Origin: an uncultured Clostridia bacterium | Lineage (GTDB): Bacteria; Bacillota; Clostridia; Oscillospirales; CAG-272 | Direction of reading: 5' to 3' | DNA: 17,521 nucleotides | Assembly: GCA_946404295.1 (NCBI GenBank) | Contig: CAMJDE010000007.1 | Span: 1-17,521, forward strand | Part shown: piece after piece, positions 7,588-14,774 of the stretch | Numbering within the stretch: position 1 is the first letter of the stretch | Layout of the letters: the number at the start of each line of letters is the position of its first letter | Program-made: the position numbers and the translations under genes | Notes under the pieces: generated by a model | What the model saw: only the letters and a program-made list of their open reading frames with translations | Told to the model about the DNA's origin: nothing | Databases searched by the model: none

Positions 7588-8855
7588 CGACACCCGTTTT
7601 CTTTACCGTCGCGGCGATCTTCCTGCTCTTCTGCGCCTTTTTCTCGGCGACCGAGATCGCCTTTACCTCGGTCAACCGCAAACGGCTTGAAAAGCGCGCC
7701 GAAAAGCGCGCGGGCGCGAAGGTCGCCCTGAAGGTCGACGACAATTTCAACGTCGCGCTCTCGACCATCCTGATCGGCACCAACCTCGTCAATATCGGGC
7801 TCTCGTCGATTTCGACGGTGCTCTGCGTCAACCTGCTCGGGCAGGGGCTCGGCGCCACGGTGGCGAGCGCCGCCGTCACCCTCGCCGTCCTGATCTTCGG
7901 CGAGATCATTCCGAAGACCGTCGCCAAGCGTTACGCCCTCGTTTCGGCGTGCCGCCTCTCGACGCCCATCCTCGTCTTGATGATCCTGTTCCGCCCGCTG
8001 ACCTGGATCGTCGTCGGTCTTGTGGAACTTCTCACCGCGCCCTTCCGCAAAAAGAAAAAGCCCTCGGTTTCCAGCGAGGAGTTGACCACGATGATCGAGA
8101 CGGCGGAAGAGGAGGGCGTGATCGACGAGGACAAGAGCGAACTCGTCCAATCGGCGATCAGCTTCGCCGACACGACGGTCGAAGACATCCTGATCCCCCG
8201 CGTCAAGGTCGATATGCTCGACGTAGACGACGATTACTCGGAGAACCTGAAAAAGATCCTTTCCTACTCGCACTCCCGCATCCCGGTCTACCGCGATACG
8301 GTCGACCACATCATCGGGATCCTCTCGGTCAACCACTTCTACAAGAAGCAGACCGAGGCGGAGGGGATGCAGATCCAACTTTCCGACCTGCTCCTCGAAC
8401 CGTGTTTCGCGCATAAGACGATGCGGCTTCCCGCCGCGCTCTCCGAGATGCGCCGCCGTCAGACCCACATGATGATCGTCCTCGACGAATACGGCGGGAC
8501 GATGGGCATCGTGACGATGGAGGACATCCTCGAGCAGATCGTCGGCGACATCTGGGATGAAAACGATACCATCGTATACGAGATCAAGAAGACCGGGGAG
8601 AATACCTATGACGTCGACGGTCTGGTCTCGATCGACGACTTTTTCGACTTCATCGACGAGGATCGCCGCGACCTTGAAAGCGAGTACGTCACGATGGGCG
8701 GCTGGGCGATCGAGATGCTCGAATCCGACCCCCACGAGGGCGACAGCTTCACCTGGCGCAACCTCTGCGTCATCGTCACCGAGATCAAGGATTATCGCGT
8801 CAGCCGCCTGTCGGTCGTGGTCAATCCGCCGGAGGACGAGGAAGACGAGGAATAA
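7584..8855 (+). CDS. CNNM/CorC-type (DUF21-CBS) membrane protein, second paralogue
   Basis: 423 residues with the same architecture as the upstream gene: DUF21 membrane domain (about 5-155) with SATEIAF and GEIIPKT, a CBS pair (about 190-315) with the canonical IPR (Ile204-Pro205-Arg206) and GGTMGIVTMEDILEQIVGD signature, then a CorC_HlyC domain with an acidic C-terminus (EDEEDEE). It looks like the more conventional member of the pair. Family proteins are linked to Mg2+ export and cation tolerance; the ion transported here is inferred, not shown. Translation is coupled to the first gene through the ATGA overlap; GAG-rich codons just upstream may serve as ribosome binding site. A strong terminator follows at 8906. 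Confidence 0.95.
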   Translation: MTTPVFFTVAAIFLLFCAFFSATEIAFTSVNRKRLEKRAEKRAGAKVALKVDDNFNVALSTILIGTNLVNIGLSSISTVLCVNLLGQGLGATVASAAVTLAVLIFGEIIPKTVAKRYALVSACRLSTPILVLMILFRPLTWIVVGLVELLTAPFRKKKKPSVSSEELTTMIETAEEEGVIDEDKSELVQSAISFADTTVEDILIPRVKVDMLDVDDDYSENLKKILSYSHSRIPVYRDTVDHIIGILSVNHFYKKQTEAEGMQIQLSDLLLEPCFAHKTMRLPAALSEMRRRQTHMMIVLDEYGGTMGIVTMEDILEQIVGDIWDENDTIVYEIKKTGENTYDVDGLVSIDDFFDFIDEDRRDLESEYVTMGGWAIEMLESDPHEGDSFTWRNLCVIVTEIKDYRVSRLSVVVNPPEDEEDEE

Positions 8856-8905
8856 CCCCGCGCCTTTGCAGCCCCGCACCTCTCCTTTTTCCCGAATACA
8901 AAGCG

Positions 8906-8935
8906 CGCCGCGCCGGTTTTTCCGGCGCGGCGTTT
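8906..8935 (+). terminator. Strong terminator between convergent operons
   Basis: CGCCGCGCCGG (8906-8916) and CCGGCGCGGCG (8922-8932) form a perfect 11-bp stem with a TTTTT loop, followed by TTTT. It closes the CNNM operon and, with the opposite tail CGCTTTG, may also act on the convergent lipoprotein operon. Confidence 0.88.
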
Positions 8936-8946
8936 TCGTTCGTCGT

Positions 8947-10671
8947 TTATTTTCCGAACACCACTTTTACCATCACGTTGGCGAATCCGCGGGACGTCGC
9001 GTCCGAGTCGGCGTACCGATAGGGAACGCCGGTCGCATCGAGAAACTCGAGCAGCTGCGGTTTGTACCGCTTTTGCCAATCCGAGTGGGTCACGTTGTCG
9101 TAGAAGAGGGTGACCGTCCTGTACTCGGCGGGCTGTGTGAAAACGGTTTCGAGCAGATAATCGTAGTAGAGTTGCGCCTCGAGCGTGCTCGACAGAAGCA
9201 GGTCGTGTTTTCCGTCGTAGGTCATTTTGGTGAGGTAGTTATACGATCCGGGATGATATTCGTCGGTTTCGGAGAAGAAATCGTCGTTCGGATAGTACCT
9301 TCCGAAAACCGCCCGGCGATGCGCTTCAAACGACAGACCGATGCAGAACTCGCTGTAAACGCTGATATCCGTCCCCGCGACCGTCATCTTGCTCTCTCCA
9401 ACGTAGGTGGGATCGTAGATGTAGTCGCAGCCGTCGATCCGAAGATACAGGTAGGAATGGATCGCGATGCTCTGGCTGTTCGCAAGGATGCAGCACCGAC
9501 CGGACGGCAGTCTCGTGGAGAACGCGACCACGCGCCGGACGTTGATCCCCTCCAGCCCGAGCAGCAGGACCGACGCCTTCGCGAAACCGAAGCACGCGCC
9601 CACCCCGTAAAGCAGGGGACCTTCCGCTTTGAAACTGATCAGTTGCGATGAGAGCGCCTCGGACAGTTTTGCGCGATCCGCTTGGTCGATCTTGCCCGCC
9701 TCATGCTCCTCCTGGTCGTATGCGGCGTGCTCCATCAGCCAGACGTAAACGCGGTAGGCGATCTGCCACTCGGTCATCGTATCGTCGACCAGCCCGGAAA
9801 GGATGGTTTTCGCCGTCTCGACCAGACTTTCTGCCGGGCTGCCCGGGAGGGGCGAGATCTTGTAGCCGTTTGCCAGGGCGTAGCACGCCTGCTCGGAATC
9901 CCACACCGAAACGCCGCGTTCGTCCAGTCCGGGCAGGGTGTCTTTTCCGTTCGGCGCGTCGGTTTCGACGCCGAGATAGGTCGCGGGGGTCGTGTAGCGC
10001 GGGCGGGCGAGATAATTCTCGGGATGAAAGACGAGTTCGACGGAGAGGACCCCGTTTTTCAGCGATCCGTACAGCGCGCATTGCGAGGCGAGCAGATCGC
10101 TGTGCCGCCAGAGGTAGTCGAGTTCCGCCTCGGCGTCGGTCGCGTCGTAGCCCAGCGTGACCGAAAACCCGCTCTCGCGGTAGAAGGCGTGCCAGTTCGC
10201 GATCCTGACCAGTTCCCCGCGGTCGGCGGCGTAGGTCAAGTCGTTCGGGGGCGGGAGCCGCCGCGGATAAACGACCCCCTCCCGAGAAGGCATGTAGACC
10301 ATCTTCGCCCCGGAGAGGGACGTCGATCTTTGCCGGATCCTGACGGTGTACTTGTCGCTCTGCGGCGTGCCGGGGGTCACCCGACAGGGAATAGCTGGCA
10401 CGGTCCGGAGGTGCGTCCCCAAAACCACCGTCGGCTCGGGTTCCGGCTCGGGTTCGCCCGTCGTTACGGCGGTCGTCTCCGCTTCGGTCGAGGGGACCGT
10501 CGTCTCGGTCGTTCCGTTTTCCGTCGTGCCGATTTCGTTCGAAGTCTCCGTCGGTTCGGTTTCATCCCCGCCTTCCGTCGTCTCGTCAACGACGGCAACC
10601 AAAGAACAGCCCGAAAACAGAAGCGTCAGGGCAAGCAGCAGAGCGAGGAGGGAAAATGCAGAGCGTTTCAT
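8947..10671 (-). CDS. Transglutaminase-like lipoprotein, paralogue 1
   Basis: 574 residues. A lipoprotein signal (LFSGC, Cys22) is followed by a stalk of about 60 residues rich in Thr, Glu and Pro, ending in EPEPEPE, so the body is displayed outside the membrane. The central region has the transglutaminase-like core: Cys360 (in GACFGFAKA), His405 (in IHSYLYLRIDG) and Asp420 (in IYDPTY), the order and spacing of a Cys-His-Asp triad. Such folds act as proteases, amidases or cross-linkers; substrate unknown. The usual HAW after the nucleophile is HSY. About 150 C-terminal residues form an unrecognised domain ending in VVFGK. A GAGG site lies 7 bases before the start. The gene is last in a three-gene operon, 12 bases after its paralogue, which aligns along the full length. 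Fold assignment is good; function is inferred only. Confidence 0.87.
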   Translation of the reverse strand: MKRSAFSLLALLLALTLLFSGCSLVAVVDETTEGGDETEPTETSNEIGTTENGTTETTVPSTEAETTAVTTGEPEPEPEPTVVLGTHLRTVPAIPCRVTPGTPQSDKYTVRIRQRSTSLSGAKMVYMPSREGVVYPRRLPPPNDLTYAADRGELVRIANWHAFYRESGFSVTLGYDATDAEAELDYLWRHSDLLASQCALYGSLKNGVLSVELVFHPENYLARPRYTTPATYLGVETDAPNGKDTLPGLDERGVSVWDSEQACYALANGYKISPLPGSPAESLVETAKTILSGLVDDTMTEWQIAYRVYVWLMEHAAYDQEEHEAGKIDQADRAKLSEALSSQLISFKAEGPLLYGVGACFGFAKASVLLLGLEGINVRRVVAFSTRLPSGRCCILANSQSIAIHSYLYLRIDGCDYIYDPTYVGESKMTVAGTDISVYSEFCIGLSFEAHRRAVFGRYYPNDDFFSETDEYHPGSYNYLTKMTYDGKHDLLLSSTLEAQLYYDYLLETVFTQPAEYRTVTLFYDNVTHSDWQKRYKPQLLEFLDATGVPYRYADSDATSRGFANVMVKVVFGK

Positions 10672-10683
10672 TTGGTATCCTCG

Positions 10684-12405
10684 TTATTTTCCGAACGCGA
10701 TCTGTACCATCGTAACGGCGTCGGTCCGCGTCGCGGAGGCGTTTTTCTCGGAGGTCTTATACGGAACGCCGGTCGCGGTAAGAAACGCGTTCAGGGCGGA
10801 TTGCGAGTACGCGCCGTCGGCAAAGAACAGGGTCACGGTCCGATAGTCAGCCGCACCCGAAAAGACGTTTGCGAGCAGGTAGTCGTAGTACGCCTGCGCC
10901 TCCGCCTGCGTCGAGAGGAGCAGGGAGTGCGTGCCGTCGTAGGTGATCTCGGACAGATAGTGGAACGAACCGGGGTTGTATTCGCTTGAGAGCGAATAGG
11001 GATCGTCCGGGAACTCCGAATAGTAGATCGACTGCTCCGCTTTGGAGAGCCCGACGCAGAAATCCTTGGTCGCGCCGATCACGTCGGTCACGGAGAGGTC
11101 GTCGCTCCGTCGGACCTGGAGTTTTCCGTCTTTTGCGAACGACAGGTCGAACAGGTAGTCGCGCCCGTCGATCCGAAGGTAGTTATACGAGTGGACCTGA
11201 ATGGTATCCCCGAAGGTCCAGGGGCGCCCCGCCTGCCATCCGAGATATTCCTCGGAGAACGAGACCACCCGTTTGGCGTCCAGCCCCTCCAGCCCGAGGA
11301 GCACCGTCGCCGCCTTCGCGTAGCCGAAGCAGACGCCCACGCCGTAGAGCAGGGGACCCTCCGCCTTGAAACTCATGATCCGGGCGGGGATCATATCGGG
11401 CAGATACGCGGGGTCGAGCGATCTGCTCGCCTGTTTGTCGCCCGTGTAGTCGTAGGCGGCGAGTTCGACCAGCCGACGGTAGACGCGGTAGGCGAGCCGG
11501 AATTCGGACATCGTGTCGTCGACGATCCCGGCAAGGATCGTGCGCGCCGCTTCGGCAAGGGTCGCCGCGGGGCTGCCCTCGATCGGCGAGACCGCGTAGC
11601 CCCGGGAGAGGGCGTACGCCATCTGTTCGGAATCCCACACCGAAACGCCGTGATCCGGGTCGAGACCCGGCAGGGTATCGGTCCCGTTCGGCGGTGTATT
11701 CTCCCCGCCGAGGACGGTCGCCTCTACGACGTCGCGCGGCGCGACGAGGTAGGTTTCGGGGTAATAAATCAGGGAAACGGTCAAAACCCCCTCCGAAAGC
11801 GTGCCCGAAACCGAACACAGGGAAGGGAGCAGTTCACTCTTGCGGCAGATATATTTCAACTCCGCCTCCGCGTCGGATGCGGCGTAACCGAGCGTAACGG
11901 CAAAGCCGCCCTCACGGTAGAAGGCGTGAAAGTTCGCGATCTCGATCAACTCTTCGCGGGTCTCGGCGCGGTCGGGCGAGCAGGAGAGCGGGAGTTTCCG
12001 CGCGTAGGTTCCGACCGTTCGCGCGGGATCCGAAACTTCGCTCGCGCCGAGCGTGTTCTTGACGTCCGCTACCAGTTCCTCGTATTCCGGCGAGGTCATG
12101 GGAGAGGCGACCACGGGCGTATAGGGATCGTCGGGAACGGTTTTCTTGCTCAATTCGGGCGGCGGTTCGGGCGCGGTGGTCGTCGCCGCCGTCGTACCGT
12201 CGGTGTTTGCAGCCGTCGTGACAGCCGCGGTCGTTTTCGCCGCGGTCGTTTCCGCCGCGGTCGTTTTTTGGGCGGTCACGTCGGGTTCGTCGTCCTCGTC
12301 GACGGTCGTTTCGACGACCGAGACGACCGAGCAAGCCGACAGGATCGGCGTAAGAAGCAGGAGCAGCGCAAGGAGCAGGACCAACGGTTTTTCAAGCGAT
12401 CTCAT
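10684..12405 (-). CDS. Transglutaminase-like lipoprotein, paralogue 2
   Basis: 573 residues from the start chosen here. The frame stays open to 12468, but the ATG at 12405 is preceded by AAAGGA 8-9 bases upstream and begins a clean lipoprotein signal (LSAC, Cys25); the longer form would bury that signal. A Thr/Ala-rich stalk with TTAAx repeats follows. The transglutaminase-like triad is Cys359 (GVCFGYAKA), His405 (VHSYNYLRIDG) and Asp420 (LFDLSF), at nearly the same positions as in paralogue 1. Both share flanking blocks such as SVWDSEQ, SFKAEGPLLYGVG and LLLS, and end in FGK, so they arose by tandem duplication and then diverged. It lies 40 bases after the SGNH-LRR gene. Exported and lipid-anchored by inference; substrate unknown. 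Confidence 0.87.
   Translation of the reverse strand: MRSLEKPLVLLLALLLLLTPILSACSVVSVVETTVDEDDEPDVTAQKTTAAETTAAKTTAAVTTAANTDGTTAATTTAPEPPPELSKKTVPDDPYTPVVASPMTSPEYEELVADVKNTLGASEVSDPARTVGTYARKLPLSCSPDRAETREELIEIANFHAFYREGGFAVTLGYAASDAEAELKYICRKSELLPSLCSVSGTLSEGVLTVSLIYYPETYLVAPRDVVEATVLGGENTPPNGTDTLPGLDPDHGVSVWDSEQMAYALSRGYAVSPIEGSPAATLAEAARTILAGIVDDTMSEFRLAYRVYRRLVELAAYDYTGDKQASRSLDPAYLPDMIPARIMSFKAEGPLLYGVGVCFGYAKAATVLLGLEGLDAKRVVSFSEEYLGWQAGRPWTFGDTIQVHSYNYLRIDGRDYLFDLSFAKDGKLQVRRSDDLSVTDVIGATKDFCVGLSKAEQSIYYSEFPDDPYSLSSEYNPGSFHYLSEITYDGTHSLLLSTQAEAQAYYDYLLANVFSGAADYRTVTLFFADGAYSQSALNAFLTATGVPYKTSEKNASATRTDAVTMVQIAFGK
12224..12268 (-). repeat. Three tandem 15-bp repeats in a lipoprotein stalk
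   Basis: Three consecutive 15-base units, GCCGCGGTCGTTTTC and near-copies, start at 12224, 12239 and 12254. A degenerate copy lies just before them. They encode TTAA-type pentapeptides (TTAAE, TTAAK, TTAAV) in the stalk of paralogue 2. Unit number could change by slippage without shifting the frame. Confidence 0.85.
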
Positions 12406-12445
12406 TCTCGTTTTCCTTTCGCGTTCTGATTTGCCTGAACCGGAG

Positions 12446-13903
12446 TCATTCGGGGTCGAATTCGTCAAGCAGGTCTTTGTAGCCCATCCACGAATAATTG
12501 GAACCGAAGGCGCTGATCGTTCCCCGGGGAACGTAGACCGTAAGGGAGGGGGCGGCGCCGTCGAACAGTCCCGATTCCGGGACGGTCAGCATCGACGGAC
12601 TGGTTCCGTACAGATACACGGCGGTCAACTTTCCGCACCCGCGGAACACGTCGGAGCCGATGCTTTCGATCGTGGCGGGGACGGTCAGGACGGTCAGGTT
12701 CGCGCACCCGGAAAGACACCCCGATCGCAGGTCGGTCACGGGGTATTCGGTCCCGGTCCCGGGATCGGTGAAGGTTTGCGGGATCGTCAGAACAGTCAGC
12801 GTTTCCCCGACCTCGTCCCTCACCCCGACGATCGCGTAGGTTCCCCACGTCGGACCCTCGAAGAGAAAAACGCCGTCTGTCAGTATCTCGTCGCCCTCGG
12901 GTTCGTCGCTCGGCGGATCGGGCACGTCGAACGCGACCGTCTCCTCCAGCCCGAGATACGCCTTGATCTTCAGAAGGGTGTTCGCGGTGTGCAGGATCGC
13001 CCCCGCGTCGTTCAGATGGTAGTTGGTGTCGAAGAAGTAGCCGGGATCGTAGACCGCGTCGGTCACCGAACCGAGCAGGGGACAGTCGAGCGTCTCTTCC
13101 AGGTACGCTTGAAACTTGGTCGCTTCTTTATTCGAGAACGCGACGGCGCTCTCGTTGATCGGCGGGAACCAGAAGAGGAGCGTCGCTCCCTTTTCCCGCA
13201 CTTTTTTCGCGTAAGAATTCACTTCCTTGAAAAACCCCTCGTCGTAAAGGGATTTGAGGGAGACTGTCTGCGACTTGTCGTACCCCTCCGCCATCTTGTT
13301 CCGCGTCCGCTCGACCTTGACGTCCCCGTACTCGTTGAAACTCGAGCGCGCGTAGATCTCGCTCTCGGGGACGAGCGGATCATTCCGCTGACGGATGCGG
13401 TCGTAGAGGACGGGATAGTACGCGTTCGCCGCCTCCCGCCGTCTTCCGGAGGAGAGGTCGTCGAGCAGGTCGGTACGGTTGCCGATCGCGGTGCGGAAGA
13501 GCCGCGGGGTGAAGAAGTCGGAGTAGAGCTGCGGGTCGGTCTCGGGCGCGAGGATCACGAGATCGCCCTCGGAGATGCCCGAAAGCGACAGATCCATCAT
13601 CACGACGGTTCCGAGCGCGGCGTAAAGCCCGAAGTCGACGGCGGTATAATCCGGCAGCTCGCCCTCGATCAGGTCGCATTTCAATCCGAAGGGCAGCGAC
13701 GAACCGCCGACGAACACGATCTTTTTCCCTTCGATCGCGTTCAGGCGGTCGTACTTGTCGACGATCGCGGCGGTAAAATCGTTTTCGTGACTGTTCCGCG
13801 GCAAAATCGCGCCGACCACGGGCAAAACCCAGAGCGGCGCAGTCAAAAGAACGGCAAGCAGAAAGCAGAACAACGGCAGTAAAAGACCAACCGTTTTTTT
13901 CAT
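12446..13903 (-). CDS. SGNH-hydrolase-like protein fused to BspA-like leucine-rich repeats
   Basis: 485 residues from the start at 13903. A long N-terminal hydrophobic segment (about 5-34) is a signal peptide or single anchor. Residues about 58-320 look like an SGNH/AlgX-DltD-like esterase or acyltransferase: FVGGSS (64-69) fits the block I Ser, and DTNYHLN (292-298) fits the block V Asp-x3-His. Aspartate is Gly in the usual GDS. After a Pro/Asp/Glu linker (326-340), residues about 345-485 carry degenerate BspA-type repeats (SGCANLTVLTVPATIESIG). The start has GGAGG 8 bases upstream and a promoter just before it. The frame stays open to 14467, but that stretch is antisense to the divergent gene and upstream of the promoter. 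First gene of the operon with the two transglutaminase-like lipoproteins. A role in modifying or binding surface polymers is inferred. Confidence 0.8.
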   Translation of the reverse strand: MKKTVGLLLPLFCFLLAVLLTAPLWVLPVVGAILPRNSHENDFTAAIVDKYDRLNAIEGKKIVFVGGSSLPFGLKCDLIEGELPDYTAVDFGLYAALGTVVMMDLSLSGISEGDLVILAPETDPQLYSDFFTPRLFRTAIGNRTDLLDDLSSGRRREAANAYYPVLYDRIRQRNDPLVPESEIYARSSFNEYGDVKVERTRNKMAEGYDKSQTVSLKSLYDEGFFKEVNSYAKKVREKGATLLFWFPPINESAVAFSNKEATKFQAYLEETLDCPLLGSVTDAVYDPGYFFDTNYHLNDAGAILHTANTLLKIKAYLGLEETVAFDVPDPPSDEPEGDEILTDGVFLFEGPTWGTYAIVGVRDEVGETLTVLTIPQTFTDPGTGTEYPVTDLRSGCLSGCANLTVLTVPATIESIGSDVFRGCGKLTAVYLYGTSPSMLTVPESGLFDGAAPSLTVYVPRGTISAFGSNYSWMGYKDLLDEFDPE

Positions 13904-13934
13904 ACCGGGTTCCTCCGATTTGAATTCTTTTTCC

Positions 13935-13963
13935 ATTATAGCACGCACGCGCGGGAAAGTCAA
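13935..13963 (-). promoter_or_regulatory. sigma-A promoter for the SGNH-LRR/lipoprotein operon
   Basis: On the minus strand TTGACT (13958-13963), 17 bases, TATAAT (13935-13940). Transcription should start near 13928, just ahead of the ribosome binding site for the ATG at 13903. The in-frame ATG at 13936 overlaps the -10 box and cannot be the start. Confidence 0.88.
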
Positions 13964-13976
13964 GCGCGCGCCTTCC

Positions 13977-14005
13977 TTGACAAAAAACCCAAGGGGTGCT
14001 ATAAT
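13977..14005 (+). promoter_or_regulatory. Consensus sigma-A promoter for the small membrane protein
   Basis: TTGACA (13977-13982), a 17-base spacer and TATAAT (14000-14005), a perfect match. Only 13 bases separate its -35 box from the -35 box of the divergent operon promoter. Confidence 0.9.
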
Positions 14006-14072
14006 CGAAACGAAGGGACGGCGCCGACGCGTTCCGCGCCACCTTTGAAAAACCGTAAAGGAGAGACCCGAA

Positions 14073-14639
14073 ATGGAAGGGAAGACGAAAACCTTTTCGC
14101 GCGTCGCCGGCTTTCTCAATATCGCCGCGGCGCTCTTTCTCGTCGTTGTCGTCGTGTTTTTCTTTACGCTCGGCAACTTCGGTATTCTGACGAAGGCGGC
14201 AAGCGAATCTTCGTCCGAGAGCGAGGAATCGACCCCCGAGACCGACGAAGAGCAGAAATCCGAAGCGAACAAGGCGCTCGGGATCGTGTTCGCGATCCTG
14301 CTGTTCCTGCCGCTGATCCTGATTATGCTGGTTCCGCTCGGGATCATCAACGTCATCGAGGGGCTGATTTTCGGCTCGCATTGCCTGAAGGCGCCGCCGA
14401 AGACCGGCGCGGTGATCTTCTCCTTGATCCTGAAGATCCTGACCCTCCCGACCTTCGGAATGGTCATCGTGCTGCTCGTCGGGCTGACCGACGTCTCCGA
14501 CGCCGCCGTCCCCGCGCTCTTCCCGACGCTGATCGCGGGATACCTCGTCGTCCTCGTCGTCGCGCACGTCTTCGAGTGGATGGCGAACCGCTCGGCTCTC
14601 CGCGACCGCGCCGCGCCGACCGCGTACGAAGCGGTCTGA
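14073..14639 (+). CDS. Small four-helix membrane protein of unknown function
   Basis: 188 residues; I do not recognise the family. Hydrophobic segments lie at about 10-36, 67-92, 107-129 and 141-165. Between the first two is a strongly acidic, Ser-rich loop (about 44-66, with SESSSESEEST and ETDEEQK); the C-terminal tail is mixed-charge. By the positive-inside trend the N-terminus (KTK) and the RSALRDR tail would be inside and the acidic loop outside. Start supported by AAAGGAGA 8-9 bases upstream and a perfect promoter at 13977. It is divergent from the surface-protein operon and the two promoters are almost in contact, so expression may be linked. No enzyme motif is visible. Confidence 0.85.
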   Translation: MEGKTKTFSRVAGFLNIAAALFLVVVVVFFFTLGNFGILTKAASESSSESEESTPETDEEQKSEANKALGIVFAILLFLPLILIMLVPLGIINVIEGLIFGSHCLKAPPKTGAVIFSLILKILTLPTFGMVIVLLVGLTDVSDAAVPALFPTLIAGYLVVLVVAHVFEWMANRSALRDRAAPTAYEAV

Positions 14640-14677
14640 CGCCGATCCCCGGAAACGAACCCTTTTGAACCGAAAAT

Positions 14678-14705
14678 GCGCCCCGACGCTTGACAATCGG
14701 GGCGC
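14678..14705. terminator. Inverted repeat holding the serS -35 box in its loop
   Basis: GCGCCCCGA (14678-14686) and TCGGGGCGC (14697-14705) form a perfect 9-bp stem with a 10-base loop that contains TTGACA. It lies 39 bases after the membrane-protein stop, so it may end that transcript, although the following GTTGTG is a poor T-tract. Confidence 0.55.
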
Positions 14706-14718
14706 GTTGTGCTATCAT
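14690..14718 (+). promoter_or_regulatory. sigma-A promoter for serS
   Basis: TTGACA (14690-14695), 17 bases, TATCAT (14713-14718), 11 of 12 consensus positions. Predicted start near 14725 gives a leader of about 50 bases, too short for a T-box riboswitch. Confidence 0.85.
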
Positions 14719-14774
14719 TTCATTTATACCGATGAAGAAACGCGTTCCGTTCGGAACGCAAGACGGAGGACGCT

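Noticed and set aside
12406..12468. Longer start for the second lipoprotein
   Set aside because: It would place 21 polar residues before a clean lipoprotein signal and overlap the preceding gene; the ATG at 12405 has a good ribosome binding site and matches the paralogue's length.
13904..14467. N-terminal extension of the SGNH-LRR protein
   Set aside because: It is antisense to the four-helix membrane protein and lies upstream of a clear promoter and ribosome binding site for the ATG at 13903.
14640..14774. T-box riboswitch before serS
   Set aside because: The predicted leader is only about 50 bases and lacks T-box landmarks.
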